A DNA stretch of 64,000 bases, from contig NZ_JNIQ01000001.1 of assembly GCF_000702585.1 (NCBI RefSeq), positions 1,865,001 to 1,929,000 on the forward strand, read 5' to 3'. The position numbers and the translations under genes are program-made. Below the pieces are notes generated by a model, which was not told the origin of the DNA, did no database searches, and saw nothing but the letters and a program-made list of their open reading frames with translations. Positions 8,010-16,533 of the stretch are shown piece after piece. This stretch comes from Exiguobacterium aurantiacum DSM 6208 (GTDB taxonomy: Bacteria > Bacillota > Bacilli > Exiguobacteriales > Exiguobacteriaceae). Position 1 is the stretch's first letter. The number at the start of each line of letters is the position of its first letter.

Positions 8010-8643
8010 CTTGATTTGGAGCGGTACGCTCCAGACGCTGACGATGACGGGCATCGCCCTCGTCATCTCTACGTTCATCGGACTGCCGCTCGGCACGTTG
8101 CTCGTGTTGACGCGTCCGAGCGGGCGTTTGGCGAACCGCTACGTCTACGGCGCGCTCTCGAGCGTCATCAACGTCGTTCGTTCGATCCCGTTCATCATCT
8201 TGTTGTTCTTCATCTTGCCATTCACACGGTTCATCATGGGAACGACGATCGGGGTTCAAGGCGTGCTGCTCCCACTCATCGTCTTCACGGCACCGTATAT
8301 CGCCCGACTGATGGAGTCGGCGCTCCTCGAAGTCGACCGCGGCGTCGTCGAGGCGTATGAGGCGATGGGCATCTCGACGCGGAAGATCATCTGGTACGTC
8401 CTCATCCGCGAGGCCCGCTCGTCGATCGTCCTCGGTTTGACGATTGCGACGATCGGGTTGATCGGGGCGACTGCGATGGCCGGACTCGTCGGGGCGGGGG
8501 GTCTCGGTGACATCGCTTATCAATATGGCCACCTCCGTTTCGAACCGGAAGTCATGTACGTGACGATCTTCGTCTTGATTTTGCTCGTCCAATCGATTCA
8601 ATCGTTCGGCAACCGTTTGGCGGCCCGTTTGAAGAAGGCATAA
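7981..8643 (+). CDS. metI: MetI, methionine ABC transporter permease
   Basis: A 220-residue permease with five hydrophobic segments and the ABC permease EAA-type loop VVEAYEAMGISTRKIIWYVLIREARSS (about residues 120-146; the Gly is in the conserved place). Length and ending match D-methionine/methionine permeases. The start is AAGGAGGTG-supported and lies 29 bases inside the metN end, implying translational coupling. A terminator follows directly. Confidence 0.95.
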   Translation: MLQFWADWGDLIWSGTLQTLTMTGIALVISTFIGLPLGTLLVLTRPSGRLANRYVYGALSSVINVVRSIPFIILLFFILPFTRFIMGTTIGVQGVLLPLIVFTAPYIARLMESALLEVDRGVVEAYEAMGISTRKIIWYVLIREARSSIVLGLTIATIGLIGATAMAGLVGAGGLGDIAYQYGHLRFEPEVMYVTIFVLILLVQSIQSFGNRLAARLKKA

Positions 8644-8647
8644 GAAA

Positions 8648-8673
8648 AAGAGCTCTGCTTCGGCAGGGCTCTT
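8648..8673. terminator. Bidirectional terminator between metI and the Spx-like gene
   Basis: Stem AAGAGCTCTGC / GCAGGGCTCTT around a TTCG tetraloop, with A-rich and T-rich flanks, sits between convergent genes. Confidence 0.8.
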
Positions 8674-9070
8674 ACTTATTGTCGAGCAAACGTTTCAGCT
8701 CGGCGATTCGGTCATGACGCGGGATGAACGTACGGATCTCTTTCTCGCTGAACCCGATTTGAATCCGGTTGTCGTCGACGACAATCGGGCTTTTCAAAAT
8801 CTGGGGATGCGATGCGACGAAACTGTACAATTCACGGAGCGACATCTCATCGAGCTGGTCCGCCGCCTGTTTGTACACACTCTTTTGGACGGACAACAGG
8901 TCGGTCGTCCCGTTCTCGGTGAGCCGGAGCATATCTTTGAACTCGCTGAATGACATCCCTTGATCGGTCAATTTTTTCTCGACGAACGGGATGTTCTGTT
9001 CACGTAACCAATCGATCGTCTTGCGGGAAGAACTGCAACTAGTATGTGTGAATACGGTGACCGTCACCAC
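8672..9070 (-). CDS. Spx/ArsC-family protein with a single N-terminal cysteine
   Basis: A protein of about 132 residues with a thioredoxin-like ArsC/Spx fold. It shares Spx landmarks: a beta strand then THTSCSSSRKTIDWL, VEKKLTDQGMSFSEFKDMLRLTENGT, and SPIVVDDNRIQIGFSEKEIRTFIPR, including the Arg-containing C-terminal half used for RNA polymerase alpha contact. Spx normally has a CxxC disulfide switch; here the second cysteine is serine (C-S-S-S), so disulfide sensing should be lost. There is no ATG. Several GTG codons (9074-9076, 9068-9070, 9065-9067) follow AAAGGAG, and 9070 has the best spacing. It is probably a second Spx/MgsR-type regulator, or an arsenate reductase-like protein. Confidence 0.75.
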   Translation of the reverse strand: MVTVTVFTHTSCSSSRKTIDWLREQNIPFVEKKLTDQGMSFSEFKDMLRLTENGTTDLLSVQKSVYKQAADQLDEMSLRELYSFVASHPQILKSPIVVDDNRIQIGFSEKEIRTFIPRHDRIAELKRLLDNK

Positions 9071-9239
9071 AACCACTTCTCCTTTGCGTCAAGTTGGATA
9101 GTTTTATTTTCTCTCATCCATACGTGACGGACAGCGAATATGTTTCAAATAACATAGACTTTTTTATTCGGACAGCGTGATTCGTTTTGGACGAGTTCGG
9201 GTACATGACGAGGGAGACTGCAACTAAGGAGGGAAACAC

Positions 9240-9623
9240 ATGTTTGACTACACAGTGAAGACAGACCAATCGGTGGCGGATGTCGTCGAAAAATTAAAAG
9301 GGACGCTCAAGGAAGAAGAGTTTGGCGTGCTCTGGGACTTCAATTTGAGTGAGACGCTCGAGGAAAAAGGGCAGGCGATCGATGGGGACTATCGCATCCT
9401 CGAAGTGTGCAATCCGAAGGAAGCGAAGAAAGTGTTGACGGCGCACCGGGAAGGCGGTTACTTCCTACCTTGCAAACTCGCCGTGTTCACGAAAGACGGG
9501 GCGACGCATGTCGGCATGCCGAAGCCGACGAAACTGATTGAACTGATCGAGGACGAGTCGCTTCAGTCGATCGCCCAAGACGTCGAGACGAGACTGACAC
9601 GTGCGATCGATAACAGCATCTGA
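9240..9623 (+). CDS. DUF302 domain protein
   Basis: A 127-residue soluble protein spanning one DUF302 domain: TVKTDQSVADVVEKLKGTLKEE at the start, VLWDFNLSETLEEKG, then YRILEVCNPKEAKKVL and a cysteine-containing LPCKLAVF strand. DUF302 proteins are widespread, small, and of unsettled function. The ATG follows AAGGAGG with good spacing. It is monocistronic, with a terminator at 9631. Confidence 0.85.
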   Translation: MFDYTVKTDQSVADVVEKLKGTLKEEEFGVLWDFNLSETLEEKGQAIDGDYRILEVCNPKEAKKVLTAHREGGYFLPCKLAVFTKDGATHVGMPKPTKLIELIEDESLQSIAQDVETRLTRAIDNSI

Positions 9624-9630
9624 ACGGGAC

Positions 9631-9656
9631 ACCCGCTGACATGGCGGGTTTTTTTA
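9631..9656 (+). terminator. Terminator of the DUF302 gene
   Basis: ACCCGC / GCGGGT stem with a 7-base loop, followed by T8. Confidence 0.85.
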
Positions 9657-9694
9657 TGTCATCGTTAGTAAGAAAATGGTAAAATTGGATTATC

Positions 9695-10758
9695 AAATGA
9701 CGGTTTGTCAAATTAAGCGCAACACTTCATCCGTGAAGGCCTCGTGTGCGGTCTTCCAGCCCAGGCATTTGCGTGGCCGCCCGTTGATTTTGGCGAGTGC
9801 GTCCACGACCTCGCCTTGGCCGACCGTCGCGAAGTCCGATCCTTTCGGGAAGAACTCGCGCAGGAGGCCGTTGGCGTTCTCGTTGCTGCCGCGCTGCCAC
9901 GACGAGTACGGGTCGGCGAAATACATCGGCACGCCGAGTGTCGCCCGGACGCGCTCGTGACAGCTGAACTCCTTGCCCCGGTCCGTCGTCGCCGTCTTGA
10001 ACGTGCCCGCTGGGAAGGCGGCGTGGACCGTGTGGATCGCCTCCTCCATCGAGGCCGCGCTGCGGTCCGCGATCGGCAGGGCGAGGTAGAACCGGCTCTT
10101 TCGCTCGATGAACGTCGCGACGCACGCCCTCGACTTCCCACGCCCGGAGACGACGGTATCGAGCTCCCAATGCCCGAACGTCTGGCGCCCCCTGACGTCC
10201 GGAGGCCGTTTCGAGATGGACAGCCCGATGTTGAACCGCCCGCGTGTCTCCACCGGTTTCCGGCGCTTGCCCTTCTGGCGGAGCACGGTCACCGGCACGT
10301 CGATCAGCCCCGAATAGATCCAGCGATAGATGGTCGAGAAGGCGATCTCCCCGTCGAAGAGCCGACCCACGATCTGTTCCGGGGACCAGGTCGCCCGCAG
10401 CTTCTCGATGATCGTCCGGCGCATCATGTCGTCGAGCTTCGTCTTGGCGCCGCAGTTTCCCTTCGCCTTGGCGTAGCGCTCCTGTGCGCGTTCGGCCGTA
10501 TAGCCGGGGTTCCGTCTGATCTCCCGCGAGACGGTCGAGGGCTGTCGCCCGAGCCGTCTCGCGATGGACCGGATGGACATCCCGAGCCCCAGATAGGTCT
10601 CTATTTTCACGCGTTCGGCTGTGGTAAGATGGGTGTAGCTCATAGCGATTCCTCCGTCTGAATGTTTGTGTGGTAACTTCATTCTACACGAGGCCGTCGC
10701 TATGGGCTTTTTTGCGTTCACGTTCAGGTGTTGCACTTAATTTTATAATTCATCAAAT
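9695..10758 (-). mobile_element. IS30-family insertion sequence, copy 1, with 4-bp target duplication
   Basis: The element itself is 9699-10754 (1056 bp), bounded by AAAT target duplications at 9695-9698 and 10755-10758. The ends are imperfect inverted repeats of about 27 bp (21 matches), sharing AAATTAAG and GCAACAC. It holds one transposase gene on the minus strand. The boundaries were set by comparison with the second copy at 58580-59636. It inserted between the DUF302 terminator and a lipoprotein gene, only 18 bases before that gene's start codon. Confidence 0.93.
9708..10643 (-). CDS. IS30 family transposase, copy 1
   Basis: A 311-residue transposase. The N-terminal HTH region MSYTHLTTAERVKIETYLGL with SIRSIARRLGRQPSTVSREI recognises the ends. 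The DDE core shows FGHWELDTVV (first Asp), TATTDRGKEFSCH (second Asp) and the Glu in RGSNENANGLLREFFPKG, all as in IS30. ATG 10641-10643 follows GGAGGAATCGCT. It appears intact. Against copy 2 most of the protein is identical, except a patch around SISKRPPDVRGRQTF and a few scattered changes. Confidence 0.95.
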   Translation of the reverse strand: MSYTHLTTAERVKIETYLGLGMSIRSIARRLGRQPSTVSREIRRNPGYTAERAQERYAKAKGNCGAKTKLDDMMRRTIIEKLRATWSPEQIVGRLFDGEIAFSTIYRWIYSGLIDVPVTVLRQKGKRRKPVETRGRFNIGLSISKRPPDVRGRQTFGHWELDTVVSGRGKSRACVATFIERKSRFYLALPIADRSAASMEEAIHTVHAAFPAGTFKTATTDRGKEFSCHERVRATLGVPMYFADPYSSWQRGSNENANGLLREFFPKGSDFATVGQGEVVDALAKINGRPRKCLGWKTAHEAFTDEVLRLI

Positions 10759-10775
10759 AAAAAGGGGCGGGACGA

Positions 10776-12059
10776 TTGAAGCCGAAGATGATTGCGATCG
10801 TGACGAGTCTGCTCATCCTCTCAGGGTGTGGGAGCGAGCGGGACAGCGCACTGAAATTAGATTACATCGATGAACATTGGATTGTCGGCCATTATACGAC
10901 AGATAAGAAGTCGATGACTGACGTCGGAACGGTGCTCGAGGCGTGTACGGGGGAATTGACGACGGAACTCGAGGGCGAACTGACTGTATACGACACGATT
11001 GTCGTGAGCCGTCCCCCGTTCACGAACGCGGGTGATGACTTCATGTACAAGGCGGTCACGTATGTGGAAGGGGACCAACTGTACGCGGTCTGCCGGGACA
11101 TGGTCTCGCCGTATCTTCAGGCGGAAGTCGTTCCATCGTTCCCTGAACAAGTCGTCACTGCTCAACCGGTCGACCGGTCGCCAGTCGTGTTACCGGTCTC
11201 AGCATCGGACAAGGAAACGTTCCTTGAAGCGGATCTGTTGCAGGACCATCCGTTCAAGCTCGAACCGTTCCGTGATGCCGTATTCTCTTACTCACAGGCG
11301 TTCTATGGTGAAATCGAGATTGCGATCGACGGCTGGCCGCCGTTGTTCCCGCTTCATATGTTTGAACCGGCGTCCACAGGGATCGGTGATATCCAGATGA
11401 TGTTCGCATCGAGCGAGAGCGAGTCGTTACCTTACATCTTGATGCGATACGGGGACGGACACATCTCTTCCCAACCACTCGAGGTGACGTTCGATGCGAC
11501 GGAGTCGGCCCCTCGCTTCGAGTCACTCGAGGTCGAACGGCTACCGCTCGATGCGGATGTCCTCATACCGGACGTGTCTTACCCGATTTTTGCATTTCAT
11601 TATAAGAAAGAGGGGAAGAGCGAGACGTCCGAAGTGACCTTGACGTATCGGGAAGGGACGTTCAGTACAGAAGAAGACCGAGATCTGAGGCAGCAATTCG
11701 CAGACGAACAGTTGGCGAATCGGGGTGCGGAGCCGTATGTATACGTCCATAAGAAACCGTTCAATTTTGATGAGACACTCGCCTATCCGGACGTTCTCAA
11801 GGCGGCAGGCACCGATATGGACGAGCTGATCGAGGCGATCGAGCTAGCCGAGCCCGTCAAACGGGGCGGCGAGACGGGTGCGTACCCATTACTGACGATC
11901 GTGGACGGCTTGAAAGGACAGCAGTTCGCCATCTCGTTCAAACAACGGTCGAAGAAGCGTGACGTGTACATCACCGACCTCTTGTCGGAACAGACGTATA
12001 AATTGACGAGTGAAGGGGCCGAGACGTTCTTTTCGTACTTCCCCCAAGTGAGAAAGTGA
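10776..12059 (+). CDS. Putative lipoprotein, paralogue A
   Basis: A 427-residue exported lipoprotein with a short signal peptide and lipobox LSGC (about residues 15-18). The rest is soluble, acidic and unlike any family I can name. Its end, LTSEGAETFFSYFPQ, and the segment RGGETGAYPLLTIVDGLKGQQ recur in the following gene, so the two are paralogues. The start is probably TTG 10776 with AAGGGGCGG; ATG 10788 is an alternative. IS30 copy 1 ends 21 bases upstream, so the native promoter has been displaced. A TATAAT near the IS end (10744-10749) could supply transcription. Confidence 0.8.
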   Translation: MKPKMIAIVTSLLILSGCGSERDSALKLDYIDEHWIVGHYTTDKKSMTDVGTVLEACTGELTTELEGELTVYDTIVVSRPPFTNAGDDFMYKAVTYVEGDQLYAVCRDMVSPYLQAEVVPSFPEQVVTAQPVDRSPVVLPVSASDKETFLEADLLQDHPFKLEPFRDAVFSYSQAFYGEIEIAIDGWPPLFPLHMFEPASTGIGDIQMMFASSESESLPYILMRYGDGHISSQPLEVTFDATESAPRFESLEVERLPLDADVLIPDVSYPIFAFHYKKEGKSETSEVTLTYREGTFSTEEDRDLRQQFADEQLANRGAEPYVYVHKKPFNFDETLAYPDVLKAAGTDMDELIEAIELAEPVKRGGETGAYPLLTIVDGLKGQQFAISFKQRSKKRDVYITDLLSEQTYKLTSEGAETFFSYFPQVRK

Positions 12060-12067
12060 GTGGCGCC

Positions 12068-13336
12068 ATGAATCGAGAAAGATGTAAAACTAAATACTTC
12101 TATTTGATCGCCTTCGGACTCATCCTTACGCTATCAGGTTGCGATGAATCGGAGGATGTCGTGCGGTATAATTATATCGAGTCCCATTGGACGGCCGAAC
12201 GTGTGACGATGGACGAACAGGTCCAACAAGCCGACCCGAAAACGATTCTCACACAATGTGAGGAGCAGGAGCTGGTCTCTGAAATCGAAGGGGAGGCTTT
12301 GACGATGCTCGGTATCGCCTATGCAACACGAATGCCCTTCACTGAGCAAGATGGAACGACGTACGCGTTCACCCAAGTCGCATATGTCGAAGGGGAGTCG
12401 CTCTATGCGCTCTGTCAATCCAATCATCTTGAAGGATATCGGGCCGTCAAGCTTGAGACACGTCCTGATTTTCTGAAGGACGAGCAAGGAATCGAAATAC
12501 CAATACGCCCTCATATCGAATCAGCCACAGATGAGGCGCGGGACACGCTACAGCGTAAAGACTCGATTTATGAAGACGGTCAAGGACAGATAATACGACC
12601 GTTCACCGAAACATTGATGACAATCTCACCTAGCTTCAATGGGGTCATCGAATTCGGTATCGGAGATGAAGGGATTTATCATCCGTATTTCGACTTTGCA
12701 CCTTACCTCGTTAAACAAGACACATACGTCGCGCTCGGGTATGATGTGAGTACAAATTTACCTTATATGCTCCTTTCACATGATGGCAGATACTACGGGA
12801 CGCACCCGATACACGACAGCGACTTCATTCAAGGGGCAGACCACGTTTCGGTACGGGCGTTAGTTGAGGAAAAAACATTAGACCCTCTTCAACCGTCTCC
12901 ATTATATGAATTAACGTTTGAGTTAGACGGACAGATTGTCACGAAGAAGCTCTCGATTCGTTTTCACCCCAACGCCCTGTTACGAGAACCATCAGCAGTT
13001 GAACCTATGTCACTCGCCTATCTACATCGAAGCGCTTATCAACCGAACGTGCCGTTTTATTACCCGGATGCGATCAGTCTCGGCCATGATGCGCATGAGC
13101 GATTGATTGAAGCGCTTAATGAAGCGAGCCCGACGAAACGAGTCGGTGAGTCCGGCGCATACAACTATTTGACGCTATTCCAAGGAAACCGTGGCCAACA
13201 GTTTGAGCTATCCTATCACAAAAGGTCAAGTAAGCTTGATGTTTACATAAAAGAGATTGACACAGAGCGGCAGTTTAAGTTGACGAGTGAAGGGGCTGAG
13301 ACGTTCCAGGACGTATTCCCCCAAGCGTTCGAATGA
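12068..13336 (+). CDS. Putative lipoprotein, paralogue B
   Basis: A 422-residue lipoprotein with an N-terminal RERCKTK-positive region, a hydrophobic stretch and lipobox LSGC. The mature part resembles paralogue A throughout: YIESHWTAERVTM versus YIDEHWIVGHYTT at the start, an internal YVEGESLYALC versus YVEGDQLYAVC, and LTSEGAETFQDVFPQ at the end. Two cysteines (near CEEQEL and ALCQS) match positions in A and may form a disulfide. It starts eight bases after A ends, so they form an operon created by tandem duplication. A GTG at 12056 is a possible earlier start. Function unknown. Confidence 0.8.
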   Translation: MNRERCKTKYFYLIAFGLILTLSGCDESEDVVRYNYIESHWTAERVTMDEQVQQADPKTILTQCEEQELVSEIEGEALTMLGIAYATRMPFTEQDGTTYAFTQVAYVEGESLYALCQSNHLEGYRAVKLETRPDFLKDEQGIEIPIRPHIESATDEARDTLQRKDSIYEDGQGQIIRPFTETLMTISPSFNGVIEFGIGDEGIYHPYFDFAPYLVKQDTYVALGYDVSTNLPYMLLSHDGRYYGTHPIHDSDFIQGADHVSVRALVEEKTLDPLQPSPLYELTFELDGQIVTKKLSIRFHPNALLREPSAVEPMSLAYLHRSAYQPNVPFYYPDAISLGHDAHERLIEALNEASPTKRVGESGAYNYLTLFQGNRGQQFELSYHKRSSKLDVYIKEIDTERQFKLTSEGAETFQDVFPQAFE

Positions 13337-13363
13337 AGAAACAACCAGCGCTGAAAAACACCT

Positions 13364-13395
13364 GGAATACCCAATTTCGGGTGTTCCTTTCTTTC
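13364..13395 (+). terminator. Terminator after the lipoprotein pair
   Basis: GGAATACCC / GGGTGTTCC stem, one G-U pair, six-base loop, then TTTCTTT. Confidence 0.7.
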
Positions 13396-13561
13396 TTAAT
13401 GAAAAGCATTCTACATGGTAAATACTTCAAACTCAAGATATTGACCATCTGTACAAATCCTCACTAGGCGGGACTTTTCTCACACGGTAAACTGAAATTC
13501 CAACACATTAAAGGGATAAAGTCCTAATACGATTCATGTAACTAAGGTGGGATTAATCGGA

Positions 13562-14467
13562 ATGACACAACTTAGCAATCGCACGCTCACAGCTCCTGAC
13601 GTCCTCACGACCATCGCCTCAAATATGGCGATGATCCGTTTCGACCGTCAGCGCCGCGTCGTCGACGTGAACGACTTGTTCGCCAAGACGATGAAATATC
13701 GCCGAGACGAGATGATCGGCATGCAGCATCATTTGTTCTGCACACCGCAATTCGTCGGCAGCTCCGATTATCAGGCGTTTTGGAACAAGCTGTTCAGCGG
13801 TTTCAGTGCAGCCGACAAGATCGAGCGCCTCGACGCACGTGGCGAACCGGTCTGGCTCGAGGCGACGTACATGCCGATCTTCGAAGGGGACGAAGTCGTC
13901 GGTGTCGTCAAAATCGCTTCGGACATTACCGAACGTCAGTTGACGATCGAACGGTACGCCCGTTCGTTCCGAGCCATGGCGGAAGACTTGGACGCACGGG
14001 CCCAGAGCGGTATGGAAGAGAGTCACCAATTGAAGGAGACGATCGAGCGCCTCGAGCGGGACGCCCACGTCAACTTGTCGACGCTCGGGAAGCTACAAGA
14101 CCAAGCGAGTGAGATCACCAAGATCGCGAGCACGATTAAAGAAATCGCCGCCCAGACGAATCTATTGTCACTCAATGCGGCCATCGAGGCGGCACGGGCC
14201 GGAGAACACGGGAACGGATTCAACGTCGTCGCGACCGAGGTCCGTAACCTGTCCCGTCTCGTCGAACGAGCCGTCGTCGAGGTGCGTGCCAACACGGACG
14301 GGATGAACAAAGAGCTCGCTTCGATCGTCGCCGGCGTCTCACGATCGAACGAGGACATCCATGCCAGCGTGACGATCATGGAAGAGACGTTGCGTCGGTT
14401 CGAGAGCATCGAACAATCAGCGGAATCGTTGAACGGGACGACCGAGCAGTTCACTGCGGTCATCTGA
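13562..14467 (+). CDS. Soluble PAS-domain methyl-accepting chemotaxis protein
   Basis: A 301-residue cytoplasmic chemoreceptor without membrane segments. Residues of about 10-125 form a PAS domain (MAMIRFDRQRRVVDVNDLFA, then VVGVVKIASDITERQ). A coiled-coil region follows and then the receptor hairpin tip IAAQTNLLSLNAAIEAARAG, which binds CheA and CheW. The signalling domain is short, as in B. subtilis YfmS. Class features such as HAMP are absent. ATG 13562 has AAGGTGGG upstream; GTG 13547 lies too close to that site. It probably senses an intracellular cue such as redox state or a bound ligand. Confidence 0.88.
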   Translation: MTQLSNRTLTAPDVLTTIASNMAMIRFDRQRRVVDVNDLFAKTMKYRRDEMIGMQHHLFCTPQFVGSSDYQAFWNKLFSGFSAADKIERLDARGEPVWLEATYMPIFEGDEVVGVVKIASDITERQLTIERYARSFRAMAEDLDARAQSGMEESHQLKETIERLERDAHVNLSTLGKLQDQASEITKIASTIKEIAAQTNLLSLNAAIEAARAGEHGNGFNVVATEVRNLSRLVERAVVEVRANTDGMNKELASIVAGVSRSNEDIHASVTIMEETLRRFESIEQSAESLNGTTEQFTAVI

Positions 14468-14470
14468 ACA

Positions 14471-14517
14471 AAAAAACCAATCGTCCGAGGGGAACACCCT
14501 CGTTCGATTGGTTTTTT
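14471..14517. terminator. Bidirectional terminator between the chemoreceptor and YgjP-like genes
   Basis: A long stem AACCAATCG / CGATTGGTT, continued by CGAGGG / CCCTCG, is flanked by A6 on the left and T6 on the right. Confidence 0.9.
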
Positions 14518-15160
14518 ATATGCGCAGCGTATGTCCGTTCTGTCGGAGCCAGTCTTTTGCCCATGCCACATTCGGATAGACCGACGCAACGGCCTCCCAA
14601 AACGCTTTTGAATGGTCGAAGTGGACGAGATGGCACCATTCGTGGGCGATCACATAATCGAGCACTTCCGGCGGCGCGAGCATGAGGCGGACGTTGATCG
14701 AGATGGCGCCTTTCGAACTGCACGAGCCCCAACGTGTCTTCTGATGGCCGATCCGAACGTTCGACGCACGTACCCTGAGCAACCGCTCGTAACGGGAGGC
14801 GCGTTCTGTCACATGTCCGACCGCTTTCGTGCGGAGCCAAGCTTCATATGCGTCTCGTAACGCCGTCTCGTCCCACTGTTCGGGACAGCGGAACGTCTGC
14901 CCGTCGTATGTGAACGAGCGGGCGGAGCCTGAACGAATGAGCGGCACCGCGTCGCCCTGATAGAGGAGTCGGTCTTCCGGCAACCGACTCGCTTTCGGTA
15001 TGGCGGCCAGTCGTGCCTCGATCCAATCCGCATGGTCGCGCAAGATGGCATCGACGACCCGTTGCGGGAGCCGGGCCGGGATGCGGAGCTCGACACCCTC
15101 TGCCGTCACATAAAATGCGACCCGTTTTCGCCGCTTATGGCGGATGACGGTCACGGACAT
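14516..15160 (-). CDS. YgjP-like (DUF45) zinc metallopeptidase-type protein
   Basis: A 214-residue protein with the DUF45/YgjP signature: KTRWGSCSSKGAISINVRL followed by the HExxH zinc motif VIAHEWCHLVHFDHSKAFW, where the two His, the Glu and the later His are the metal site. The N-terminal 100 residues form the usual beta-rich part (RKRVAFYVTAEGVELRIPARLP). Members are often annotated as M48 family metallopeptidases; substrates are unknown. The start at 15160 has GGAGGTG six bases upstream; longer in-frame starts are rejected. It is divergent from the C-S lyase gene. Confidence 0.87.
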   Translation of the reverse strand: MSVTVIRHKRRKRVAFYVTAEGVELRIPARLPQRVVDAILRDHADWIEARLAAIPKASRLPEDRLLYQGDAVPLIRSGSARSFTYDGQTFRCPEQWDETALRDAYEAWLRTKAVGHVTERASRYERLLRVRASNVRIGHQKTRWGSCSSKGAISINVRLMLAPPEVLDYVIAHEWCHLVHFDHSKAFWEAVASVYPNVAWAKDWLRQNGHTLRI

Positions 15161-15278
15161 CGTATTCACCTCCATGTCATTGTCTCGTTCGATTATAGAC
15201 CACGTCTCGAAAATCCGCCACGCTTTTGCCGACAAGGACCCGTCCATTTTTGATACAGTAAGGGGAGGAGGGATGAAC

Positions 15279-16469
15279 ATGAAATCAATTTTACATCAAA
15301 CGCTCGACCGGACCGGCACCGACTCGGTGAAATGGGATGGACTTGAGCGCTGGTTCCATTTGAAATCGGATGTGCTCCCGTTATGGGTGGCTGATATCGA
15401 TGTCCGCACCGCACCCGCCATCAGCGAGGCACTCACAGCACGGGCAGCGACGGGGGAGTATGGGTATACACTGTTCTCCCGTGATGCACAACGAGCGGTC
15501 AGTGACTGGTACAGTCGTCGTCATGACGTCAAGTTCGACCCGAACCATGTCTTGTTCTCAAGCGGTGTCGTCCCCGGGCTGACCCATATCGTCGAGGCGT
15601 TGACCGAAGAAGGGGACGGGGTCGTTATCCAGTCACCCGTCTACCCCCCGTTCCATGAACTCGTGACAGGATTGAAGCGTGAACTGCTCGACGCCCCGCT
15701 CATCCAAGTCAATGGTCGTTACGAAATGGACTTTGACGCCCTTGAGGCGGCGATGCGCCAAGCGAAACTGTTCTTACTCTGCTCGCCGCACAATCCGGTC
15801 GGACGCGTGTGGATGGAGTCCGAGCTCGCTCGTGTCATCGAGTTGGCGCGACGTCATGACGTCATCATCGTCGCCGATGAGATTCACGCCGACTTGACGT
15901 ACCCGTCCCAGCACCATGTCGCGATCGGGCGGCTCGACGATCGGGTCATCACGGTGAGTGCGCCCTCAAAAGCGTTCAACATCGCAGGATTGTTCGCCTC
16001 GTACATTGTCTGTCCCGACGACGCCTGGCGCAAGCGTATCATCCAAGTACAGAACAAACATCACGTGTTGCCGACACCGTTCGCCAACACGGCCATCATC
16101 GCGGCGTACACCGATCCTCGGGCCGAACGATGGCTCGACCAATTGACGGCCGAGCTCGAGGAACAGGCCGCATATGTCGTCGGTCGCTTCCGCGAGTCGA
16201 TGCCGTATCTGACTTGTTTCATGCCGGAGGCGAGCTATCTGCTTTGGATCGACTTTGAAGCGCTCGGCCTCGAACCGGACGCCCGGAAGAAGTGGTTACA
16301 GGAAGACGTACGCATCTTCCTCTCGCCAGGGACGCCGTTCGGTGAATCCGGGCGCTCGTTCGAACGATTGAACTTCGGGACGCGTCGCACCCTCATCGAC
16401 GAGGCGCTCGAGCGCTTGATTCGGCAAGTGGGCGAGAATGAACAACGCACAGGAAACGCGTTTGTATGA
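15279..16469 (+). CDS. patB: PatB/MalY-type PLP-dependent C-S lyase (cystathionine beta-lyase)
   Basis: A 396-residue fold-type I PLP enzyme. Typical PatB/MalY features are DSVKWDGLERWFHLKSDVLP and LPLWVADIDV near the start, SPVYPPFH, CSPHNPVGRVW, VADEIHADLTY (PLP Asp) and the Schiff-base lysine in SAPSKAFNIAGLF, then NFGTRR (carboxylate Arg). PatB proteins cleave cystathionine or other cysteine S-conjugates. AGGAGGG favours ATG 15279; ATG 15273 is two codons earlier. No riboswitch precedes it, unlike the methionine genes at 3.5-8.6 kb. Confidence 0.85.
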   Translation: MKSILHQTLDRTGTDSVKWDGLERWFHLKSDVLPLWVADIDVRTAPAISEALTARAATGEYGYTLFSRDAQRAVSDWYSRRHDVKFDPNHVLFSSGVVPGLTHIVEALTEEGDGVVIQSPVYPPFHELVTGLKRELLDAPLIQVNGRYEMDFDALEAAMRQAKLFLLCSPHNPVGRVWMESELARVIELARRHDVIIVADEIHADLTYPSQHHVAIGRLDDRVITVSAPSKAFNIAGLFASYIVCPDDAWRKRIIQVQNKHHVLPTPFANTAIIAAYTDPRAERWLDQLTAELEEQAAYVVGRFRESMPYLTCFMPEASYLLWIDFEALGLEPDARKKWLQEDVRIFLSPGTPFGESGRSFERLNFGTRRTLIDEALERLIRQVGENEQRTGNAFV

Positions 16470-16533
16470 AACGAGAAACGGGAAAAATTTCACAACGAGC
16501 CAACGAACATGGCGCTAGAAAGCAGGTGAGACG

